Assembly: GCA_027943245.1 (NCBI GenBank)
Contig: JANDJZ010000045.1
Location: 1-64,000, forward strand
Source of the DNA: Acanthamoeba sp. SK_2022b
Lineage: Eukaryota > Discosea > Longamoebia > Acanthamoebidae
Reading direction: 5' to 3'
Length of the DNA stretch: 64,000 bases
Part shown: one piece after another, positions 55,634 through 64,000 of the stretch
Layout: every line of letters begins with the position of its first letter
Position numbering within the stretch: position 1 is the first letter of the stretch
The notes under the pieces: model-generated
Seen by the model: the letters and a program-made list of their open reading frames with translations, nothing else
Databases searched by the model: none
What the model was told of the DNA's origin: nothing
Position numbers and translations under genes: made by a program

Positions 55634-56451
55634 CTAGAACGGCTTGTTGTGGATCCAGCGCTCGAAGAACGCTGCCCACCAACCGAGAGAATGTCAGCTC
55701 AGCGAGAGGGGGGGAAGGAGATGAAGCACAGGGCGCGCTTGTACCGTAGGCCTGCGGCGGGGCATACCAGGGCACCATGTGACCCGCTGTGAACGCGCGT
55801 GATGCGTGGTGTGGTGAGTAGTGCATTGCAGACGAGGGACAAAAGCACGTGGAATGGGGGAGCCTTCTGGTTTTTACCTCCTTTGATGGTGAGGAAGCTG
55901 ATGCCTTCGTATTCTATGACGCTACCGGCAGTTTGGCCATCGTACACCCAGTTGCTGACATCATCACGATCGTGTGAGCCAACCCCGGATTGGGTATCGA
56001 GGGAGGAAGGGAGGGAGAGACGCCGAACCTCCAGTCCCGCTTGACGGGCCTCTTGAGGCACGAGATCCACCTCTGGGTGCCGATGAAGGGTACCGCCGAG
56101 TCGGCGTCACCGCTGAAGACCAGCACCTTCCAGTTGGTCTCGGTGGCGAACTTCTTGTAGAGGTCGTTGGTGTAGAGCAGCTCGGCGGTGCGCGAGTAGT
56201 GAATGTTTCCGATCTGTAAAGGGCCCGTTAGGCGCCGCCATCGTACACACGCACGAGGGGCGTGTGGAAATGCGAACCATGGCCCACTTGGTGGGGCGGA
56301 CGCCGAGCGCGGCTTGCACGGAGGGCTGGTTGAGGTAGGGGACCAGGTAGTTCTCCAGACAGGGATTGAATGGCATCGAAGCGAGGAACGAGCCCACCGA
56401 GGAACGCCTGTTGCGCACATCACCACCACGCCCGCATTTTCAATGTCTCCA

Positions 56452-56529
<78 letters not shown>

Positions 56530-57543
56530 TGATACCTGTCCCAGCGGTTGATGTACTGGGCCCAGTCGATGTCGCTCTGCTGCTGCGGACAGGTCGGGGC
56601 CAGCACGTTGTAGAACTGACCGAGAAGAGACGCACAAGTGGGGGAGGGAACGCGCTTTAATGAGCAAAGCTCCTCCCACTCGGGAAAGACGGAGAAGGAG
56701 TGCCGGTGTGATGACAGCGAGTGAGTGGATGAGGGAGAGCAGAGGAGGTGGATGTGCGTACATCGATGTTGGTGGGCAGGTAGGTCTGCGCCTTCTTCGC
56801 CGCAAGCCGGCAAGCATCCGAGGGGTGGGTGAACGGCGAATTCGTGCAGTTGGTCAGGAAATCGCTCTGTGTGTACACGCATCGATGTCAGTCGTGGCAG
56901 CGGCCGAGGTGGTGCGCGGGAAGAGGGGGAAGCGGATGGCTACCCAGCCGCACACGGTGAAGCACTCGACGTAGGCCTTTTGAGGGAGCAATCCGTGCGT
57001 GTACCTGGGCGCCCGCAACCATTCAGACGATGCAAGAGCAATCAGCGACAGGCTCCTTGTGCATCGACGTGTGAGAGGGCTTGCCCGTACATGAACGTGA
57101 GGAACGCATACTCATCGACGTTGAAGTACCAATCTACGCGAGTACGAAGGCGGTGAGTGCAGTATGTAAATATAAAAAACAAAGCGCTATCAAAAACTAA
57201 TTGTTCGTTAAAAAATAAAATAAATATGAAAGCAGCGCACGGACCGGATTCGACTCCGGGATTGCCAACAGCGATTCCCTTGATGTTGATCCGGTCCTCA
57301 GGGCGCTTGAGCTTGTTGCCCTCCAGCACCAGGTTGGCCATCTCGGGCACGTAGTGCCCGCTGTTACTCGAGGAGATGAGGCGCGAGGAGCGAGCGCGCG
57401 AGCGATTGGGTCAGCGTGCTGTGTGCGGTACCCGTAAGACTCGCCCGTGACGTAGAAGTCGTTCTTCTTGAACTGAGGGAACAGCTGGAACCAGCCCTCC
57501 AAGAACTTGTAGTTGTCCGATGCTGTCGACGAGCGGTGAGCAG

Positions 57544-57612
<69 letters not shown>

Positions 57613-58365
57613 ACCTCACTACCACCACCGCTAACAGCAGCAACAAGCGAGTGAGGGCGTGGTCACCGGTCCTAGAGTCGTTGGTGTAGTAGTCGGCAGG
57701 GTCATCCGAGAACGAGAAGCCTACGCCAGCCGGGGCTGCGACAGGTGGTCAAGAGAAATGCCGGTGAGTAACCGGCATGGGTCCGTGCGTGTGCGTGCGT
57801 GCATGTGTGCGTAGCGGTGCCTTCAATGTAGATGATGTTGGAGAAGTTGTTCCACGAGTAGGGGTTGAGCGAGAGGGTTTTGCCGTCGGCGTTGGGACGG
57901 AAGGGCCCGTTTTCGGTCAGCATGCCCATCAGCGACGACGCGCCGGGTCCTGGTCCAGGCAAAAGGCTAGGTGAGGGAAGGGGAGGGGGCGTGCGAGCTG
58001 AAGGGCAGAAAGGGGTGGGGAGCGGCGCGAACCTCCGTTGAGCCACACGAGGAGCGGGTCCTGGGCGGGGTTCCTTTGGGACTCCACAAACCAGTAGAAC
58101 AACTTGCGGTTCTTCACGGCGTCTACCGTAACGTAGCCAGCATACTGGTCGAAGTTGATGGCCTCGTTCTATTTTTTGTGAATAAAACATTATTTGTTAT
58201 TGTTATTGTTGGAAAAAAAAAACGTTGCAGGAGCAATGGTACCAGGCCCGGAAGGCGCTCGATCTTATTGACGCGGTCAGCAGTGGGGACAATCGCAGCC
58301 TGCGCTACCGCTACCGCCGCTACCACCACAAAAAGGCACACAATCGTGCGCCGGAGGCAAGCCAT
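55634..58365 (-). CDS. Serine carboxypeptidase, peptidase family S10
   Basis: Secreted or lysosomal exopeptidase that removes C-terminal residues at acid pH. The ATG at 58365 begins a signal peptide ([20 protein letters not shown]). Family blocks in order: [42 protein letters not shown], a GPFRPN segment, [26 protein letters not shown], then the nucleophile [53 protein letters not shown] holds the catalytic Asp, [15 protein letters not shown] the catalytic His, and [11 protein letters not shown] the end. The catalytic triad is intact. There are about 12 exons; one intron has a long CAT trinucleotide run and another a CT/GT compound tract. The last exon is partly duplicated at 53.6 kb. Confidence 0.93.
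56449..56528. repeat. (CT)n(GT)n compound microsatellite in the carboxypeptidase gene
   Basis: About 10 CT units followed by about 29 GT units, inside an intron. It has the same design as the tract at 17250-17329. Confidence 0.96.
57546..57612. repeat. (CAT)n trinucleotide array in the carboxypeptidase gene
   Basis: About 22 uninterrupted CAT/ATC units inside an intron (between the exon starting [11 protein letters not shown] and the preceding exon on the minus strand). It is the only long trinucleotide array noticed. Confidence 0.95.
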
Positions 58366-58479
58366 CGTTTTCGATCTTTTACGAAAGAGCGAAGAAGGAA
58401 ATGACAATCATTTTGTGTCGACAGTTTTAGTGCGTTGTTGTGTTGTGTACAGTCACCTTATGCTCGAAACGCGTTGTCA

Positions 58480-61327
58480 TCAGCATCGCTTGATGAGGAA
58501 GATAGGGATCCGCACGCGTGGATCGACGCGCCCAAAGGCCATGTGGTAGGTGATGACCAACAGGTACGTCTGATGGAACGTGGCCGTGTTGAACAGCGAC
58601 TCGCCCAGCACGTCGCCCCAGCGCACCGGATAGGTGAGCTCCACCCCGCGCAGCATCTCGCCCGCGTCTACCTGCACGTGGTAGATTCGCTTCTCGCCCA
58701 GCCTACGGCCCATCTCGGGGTACCTGCCGCCGTTGCTGGTCTGCGCTCCGGTTCGCCTGTTGGCTCCCGGCTCGCCCGCGAGGCTGTTGCGGCGGCGCTG
58801 CATGAAGGCCGCGGGGTCTGCCGGTCCACCTGCACCACCCAGGCTCGATCGCCTGATGACGTCATTGGTCTGCGAAGGTGTCGAAGACGAAGACGACGCC
58901 GACGATGGTGTCCTGTCCTCTCCGCCGGCGATGGAGTTGCGTCGTCGCCCCGGGAGAGGAGGCGCCGCGCTTGTGGTAGGGCCGCTGCTGCCGAGGCTGC
59001 CTCTTCGACGGCCAGCCCACGCGGGCCTCTCCTCGACCTCGGGGCTCGTCTCGAGGCTCAAGCTCTCGCTCAGGCGCTCGTCCTCGTCTTCGACGCCCTC
59101 GTCCTCGCCTTCTTCGTGCAGCTCCATATCCTCGCCCTCCTCCTCTTCGCCCTCCTGGTTCCCGCCGACTCCATGGTAGTGCTCCTGCTCCTGATCCTCC
59201 TCCGTATGCTGCTGCGACTCTTCGACATCGCCGTCGGGCCGGAAGAGGGCCTGCCCGCCCTGCTGGGCGACTAGCTGCCATCGGCCCACGCCGCCGGCGC
59301 CACGCTTGACGACCTCACGGCACACCTGCGACTCCCCGAGGATCTCGAGCACGGTGACGGAGACCGCGTGGACTCTCGACCTGGAGCACCGGTTGTCGAT
59401 GTTGCAGGTGATGGTGATCGACTCCTCGTCGAGGTAGAAGAACGTCTTGTCGAGATGGGCTTCAAACCGAGCCCGCCGGTCGGCCTTCATCAGGAATCGC
59501 TTCTCCACCACTTCATGGGCCGGCGCTGTCCATCATCACTCACAATGTCAGCTCCCGCTGCCCACTTTGCAACACGCAGAAGGCTTGGTGGAGAGGGAGA
59601 GCGCGTACAGCCTGCGACGCGTTCGACGCGAGTCTTGAGCTTGCGGTCCATGCGCTTGCTGTTGTGGAGAAGGATGGAGTGCTTCATGGACATGACGTTG
59701 CTGTGCGGGAAGGGCAGCCCCAGGACCACGCAGGCGTAGTACTCGACCCGGAAGTAGCTGTTCGACTTGGGCATCATCCGGAGGAAGGTTGGCGGCAACC
59801 TCTGGTCCAACAAGCTCTTCTTCGGGAACGCGAAGTTGATAGGGTACCTGCACAACAATCAGAGTCCTTCAGTTTCCTTCCGCTAGAGTGATGCGAGTCG
59901 TGAACTCGTGACACACATCTAGAGTGCAGTGCAAATGGTGTTGTACCGGTAGGTTCCGCGATAGAGGACAAGAGTATTGCGCTTGCGTTCCTTCCAGGGA
60001 GTGTCACCCAGAATGTTGACATAGAAGCCGAGGACTGGGCGCTTGGACTTGCGCACGGCCTGTGGTGGAAAAAACGAACAGGAGTTAAAATTGCTGGAGT
60101 CACGTCGTGCTTGTGAAGCTGGCCTACAAGGCGTACATTGCGAGCGGCGTCGTAGGCGCGGAAGGCTTCTTCGCCATACACCATTAGGTACAGACCATGG
60201 GTGACCACCTTCTCCGAGCGCACGTTGATGGTGACCTGTTGGATAGTAAAATCAGTGATCCTCGTACACGTACCTAATTGGAGTGCAGTTGTCATACCTC
60301 GCCGGTTATGTACTGATCGGGCTCGCTGGCCTCCTGGCACTCAAAGACGGAGCTGTTGAGGTTGAGGAAGAGCTCGTTGTCCGTGCCACCCAGCAGCTTT
60401 CTGATCTTCTTCTTGCCCTTGCTCTTCTTCTGCTTCACGACGAAGGTGAGCTTGTACCGCTCTCTCCATGTCAGCTGGCCGTTGCCCCACGTCCGCCGCT
60501 TGGCCTTATACGGGTTATGCTCCAAGTGGTGCTTCTCCTTCGAATACTGCCCACGCGTCGCCCAATCCCGTGAGTTGCGATATAGCCTTATTTGGTCAAG
60601 ACCTCGACGTATGTGCAAGTGCCACTACGTACGTAGTAGAGGTCACGCCAGAGGTACTCATCCTCGGACACCTCCTTGAGCAGCGTGCATGTCTTGCCCA
60701 CGTTCAAGAGGTCCATCGGCTGCAGGAACGTGAAGATACGATAGAGCACCTGGAATAGCCAGAAGAAATGATAGGACATGTCAGCAGACAGTGCGTTTGG
60801 GGGATGGTGGTTGCAGCAATGGCTACCTCTCGAGGCAGGTGAGTGAGTAAGAGAAGCATGTAGTAGTCGGCATCGCCGTAGACGATGTGCTGCAGCTGCT
60901 CCTCGCGAGCGTCGTCCACCTTCTCTTTGCCCTTGGCTTCTGCTGAGGCCGCTAACTCCAACAAGTTGTTTCCCGATGCGTTGGGCGTCTCCGGCCGCGC
61001 CTCCATCTGTATCTCGTTCTCGAACGCCTCGGCTACGGGACCCATCGCCTTCAGCATGTCACGTTCGACGCGGGCCTGTTTCACCTCCTCCATGTTCTGC
61101 AGCTCAAAGGCCTTGCCCTCGCGCTCGAGCGACTCGCAGCTACCATCGGTGCCGCCTCGACTAAGACCGAGGAACTCGGCCGAGGTGTCGTTGTTGCCTG
61201 ATTCGTCGCTATTGACGGTGGCGCTGGCATGATGTTCCTCGTGGGCATTCCCTTCCTTCTTCTTGCTTGAAAATAACTTCTTTTTCGTTTTCCTCTTGAT
61301 GGAGGACGAGAGCGAGCGCATCATCAT
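58480..61327 (-). CDS. F-box protein fused to an arrestin fold
   Basis: The ATG at 61327 starts a basic, Ser-rich leader (MMMRSLSSSIKRKTKKK) and a charged region. At the first intron the F-box begins: THLPREVLYRIFTFLQPMDL, LLKEVSEDEYLWRDLYY, the usual LP...F...LW pattern for Skp1 binding. An arrestin-like N-domain follows (YKLTFVVKQKK, then SEPDQYITGEVTINVRSEKV, LYLMVYGEEAF, GTYRYPINFAFP) and an arrestin C-domain (DKTFFYLDEESITITCNIDN, AVSVTVLEI). A long acidic Glu/Asp insert (58960-59230) interrupts it before the closing strands (YHVQVDAGEM, VELTYPVRWGDVLG, YLLVITYHMAFG). I infer an SCF adaptor that brings arrestin-bound cargo to ubiquitination. About eight exons; domain calls are strong, some borders approximate. 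Confidence 0.88.
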
Positions 61328-61807
61328 GACTCTTTCCTATCCGAACTCCTCTTCTTGTTGCTGTTCACTGCTCCCCTTTCTCAAGCTGGACACCCTGTGC
61401 GCCGCTCAAATTTATGCGGTGTTAACTGGTCTGGTGGTGAGTGGTGGTGTAGTGTTCAATGTTGCAAGTTGCGAGAGCTGATGGAAGGTGAGAAGGACAC
61501 CAGGTCGCGGGGTCCTGCACACGCCGAGCTCGCCACAGAGTTGCAGAGGTGCACATGAAATTCGTCCGCCTAAATGCGAGAAATTTCGGACGGAATGCCA
61601 CGAGTTCAAGATAAAACTGGAGCCCTTTTCAGAAAGGAGGATATCTCTCCTCGTTGGTCGGTTCACATGTTCGTAGTGGGGGTCTGATCATCCGCTCTTT
61701 GGCTCTGTCCACGTGCTTTAACTGTTAAAACTAGTGTTTTTTTGCGTCGTGTCTGTCTTGATTCTCGGCGCTAGCGTGCTAAAAAACGCCGCTAATGGGC
61801 CAACCGT
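61328..61807. other. Intergenic region between the two F-box genes
   Basis: 480 bp; it should hold the 3' end of the F-box/GTPase gene and the promoter of the F-box-arrestin gene. No gene or motif is seen. Confidence 0.5.
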
Positions 61808-63151
61808 TCACGAGACAGGGCCCTGTCCGCCCCTCCTCCGTTTGCGTGAGGATGATCCGAAGGACAAGGGCAACTCCTCCTCCTCCTCCTCACGAGAGGG
61901 ATGGGAGGCGTGGAGATGGGCGTTGGACGAAAGCGGCGAGAGTGGGCGAGGGAGTAGGGGCGACGGGCGTGGCCGCTTTCCACTGAAGAGGATGGCGGCC
62001 AGGGGGTTGGGGTGGGCAGGGGGCGTAGGGAGAAGCGGGGGCGGGGGCGGCTTATCCGCGTGCAAGACGCGGTGCCAGCGGGACGCGGGTAGGAGGTGCG
62101 AAGGCGGGGCGCGCATGAGGAAGCACTCCTCGCACCACCATTCTCCCCGAGCCGACGACGATGGCGTGGAGATGATTGACGGGGGCGGCCGGTAGTGGTA
62201 GACGGGTCCGCGAAGGGACCGACGACCGCAGCGGGAACACGCGCGGGACGAAGGATGGAGACTCGATGCGCTATCGTGGTGACTTATAGCCCACCACGCG
62301 CCCCATTCGGCGCCTGGACGTCGACACACACACAGTCAAGCCCACTGTTAAGGTGGGTCAATGGATTGGAAGAAGAGAAGGAGGAGCCATGTACTCTTTT
62401 GGAAGGCTGTTGCCACCGACTCGGGGACGAGCATGCTGCACTCCGCCACATCCGACGCTCTGATGGACTCGCACAAGGCGCGCAGCTGCACGGGGGAATG
62501 AGAAGAGGAAGTGGCGCAGAGGGGTTCAAGTTGCTCACCTGGCCGCTGGTCATGGAGTTGGGATGGTCCGCTCGCAGGTCGGTCTTGGTGGCGAGGAGGA
62601 GGATGGGCAAGTCTGCTCCATAGAGCTGGCGAAAGAGCGTCGTGATCTAGATGGGCAAGCAATGAGAGGCCACTTCAGTCATTGCGCCACGATACCGCGC
62701 GCAAGAGGGAGAGTCAGCTACCCGCCGCACGTGGTAGAGCTGCGTGACGTAGTCCTCGATGACGGAGAAACAGATGAGGCCCACGTTTGGCCTTTTCGCA
62801 CGTGCACACAAGATTCTCAGTGACACAAACAAGGCTCCGTTGGCGAGGTGCAGGTGGCTACCGTGACGAGACATGAGACGCGTGGCTCTCCTCTCCGTCG
62901 ACGTTCGAACACACTACCCAGGGCTGCCTCACCACTTGTTCCGCTACGCCTCGCCCTCCTGCACGTCGACGACGCGGTCGCCCAATGAGACGCGCTAACA
63001 ACGCACGGGACACACCAACTACCTTCGGTAAGTATAACGGGCTCCACGTCTACGTGCAGCTCTGTCTTCTGGCCCTTTCCCACATCGATGCTCACCGGCC
63101 GTGCAGGTTCTGTCCAGCACATCCTCGCCATCAGGCTGATGCGGGAGCATG

Positions 63152-63194
<43 letters not shown>

Positions 63195-63904
63195 GAAGGA
63201 GCGGATGGCGCGGGCTTCCTCACGGCTGAGCTGGGCGGTAGCGTGGGTAGGGCCGATGTACGCTCTCACCCACCCGGCGCAAGCGCGCTTGCCCATCCCC
63301 AAGAGCACTCGCTGTCCAGCGTCTTCTTCTGCGCTCGTCTGCCATCCAGGACCAATGACCTATGGCTCAGCGGACCGAACGACCTACACAGGGCGGTACG
63401 CCATGCACGTGACGCTGGAGGAGGCAGTACGATGATTGCCCGAATGCGGAGCGGCAGCGCAGGATCGCGCAGGAAGCCCTCCTCGGTCGCCGTTGCCCAG
63501 CCTGCTCGGCAGGTAGACAAGACGTCTCAGTCATCGCACACGACAAGAGGCCGGGAGACACGGAGGGAGGTACCGACGGTGTGCGCGTGCAGCTGGCCAT
63601 AGAGGAGGGCGAGCGGTTGGGTGGGTAGGGGTCCCAGCAAGGCGCGGCGCGACAAGTAGAGGAGGCGCCGCGGCTGCGGCAGGAAGCCTTTGGCAGCGTT
63701 CTCAGCGCTCACGGGCCCTACGGGCCACAAGCGGGCGGCTCCGGCAGCGCTGCTGAAGAAGGCCGTCCACAGGACAGGGTCGAGGCAGAGACGCCGCAGG
63801 TACCGTGAGGTGGCAGCCAGGTGGACGAGGTCCGCCGGCGTGAGGAGCGGGGCCACGCCCCAACTGATAACTTCTTCTGGTAGTCCTTCAAACCCAACGC
63901 CCAT
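61808..63904 (-). CDS. F-box protein with a divergent Rho-like GTPase module
   Basis: Exon 1 (from ATG 63904) starts MGVGFEGLPEEVISWGVAPL, LTPADLVHLAATSRYLRRLC, LDPVLWTAFF: a clear F-box. Downstream exons contain Rho/Ras-like pieces: PVSIDVGKGQKTELHV (effector-side strand), NVGLICFSVIEDYV (the strand after the DxxG region), PILLLATKTDLRADHPNSM with the TKxD base-recognition motif, and ECSMLVPESVATAFQKA resembling the G5 region and last helix. I do not find a normal GxxxxGK[ST] P-loop; the closest stretch is VLLGMGKRACAG. The C-terminal exon is Pro/Ser/Arg-rich with two CxxC-type pairs (CSRCG, CEEC) and ends at 61808 if the last splice (GTACAT donor) is right. Middle exon phases are unresolved, so either the GTPase is degenerate or an exon is misread. 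Confidence 0.6.
63154..63190. repeat. (GT)n microsatellite in the F-box/GTPase gene
   Basis: About 18 GT units inside an intron. Confidence 0.93.
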
Positions 63905-64000
63905 GGCGCAGGTGCTCGAATGTTTCTGTTGGGGGACTCCCCAGTTATTTTTTTTTTTAATTTCTTTTTATTCCGTTTTGATTTTATTTTTCATGGCGTG
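63905..64000. other. AT-rich upstream region at the window edge
   Basis: The last 96 bp, largely T/A (63940-63990), lie upstream of the F-box/GTPase start codon. No feature is recognised. Confidence 0.4.

Noticed and set aside
57546..57612. Poly-His or poly-Met coding tract from the CAT array
   Set aside because: It falls between exons of the carboxypeptidase whose flanking sequence joins conserved family blocks, so it is intronic.

Overview
This window looks like nuclear DNA of a free-living amoeba of the Acanthamoeba type. Exons are GC-rich, introns are short (mostly 50-150 bp) and often AT-rich or full of dinucleotide repeats, genes lie 30-500 bp apart on both strands, and the gene set is eukaryotic (XPF, TERT, UFC1, RFX factors, DH-PH RhoGEF, F-box proteins). 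Introns were placed by hand from GT/AG sites, reading phase and family conservation. Coordinates of multi-exon genes are CDS spans including introns.

Left part (1-18.3 kb): an XPF/ERCC4 repair endonuclease (minus, its C-terminus cut by the window edge), an RFX-family gene (RFX-A, minus), a divergent second RFX gene (RFX-B, plus), and a membrane-anchored coiled-coil/SH3/DH-PH RhoGEF (plus). From 18.4 to 21.6 kb lies a low-complexity zone: two genes and one broken copy of a secreted Ser/Pro-rich family in mixed orientation, a 95-bp tandem duplication and a remnant of what may be a transposon-type gene.

Middle (21.7-31.5 kb): ketopantoate reductase (plus) meets a secreted PLC-like phosphodiesterase (minus) tail to tail, and the two share a CTAG stop. 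Then come three more minus-strand genes: a MESH1-type (p)ppGpp/NADPH hydrolase, a four-CBS-domain protein and a WD40 protein. A 261-bp divergent promoter separates the WD40 gene from telomerase reverse transcriptase (TERT, plus, 31.8-38.9 kb).

Right part (39-64 kb): on the plus strand lie a possible small Lys-rich protein, a split-C2-domain protein, an alpha/beta hydrolase, a 285-aa conserved-looking unknown, a third RFX gene (RFX-C, close paralogue of RFX-A), a membrane protein, a prolyl-hydroxylase-like oxygenase, UFC1 and a secreted hexapeptide-repeat protein. On the minus strand lie a serine carboxypeptidase (with a stray copy of its 3' end 2 kb away), an F-box-arrestin fusion and an F-box/GTPase-like fusion.

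The most notable points are the RFX-A/RFX-C pair, which share a C-terminal module that I do not recognise with matching exon lengths; two neighbouring genes that fuse an F-box to a signalling module; a MESH1 enzyme with an FtsK-gamma-like N-terminus; and an in-frame 66-nt segment that can be read either as an intron or as a transmembrane helix. There is no operon logic. Shared control is plausible only at the divergent promoters (RFX-A/RFX-B and WD40/TERT). I saw no tRNA, rRNA or CRISPR.
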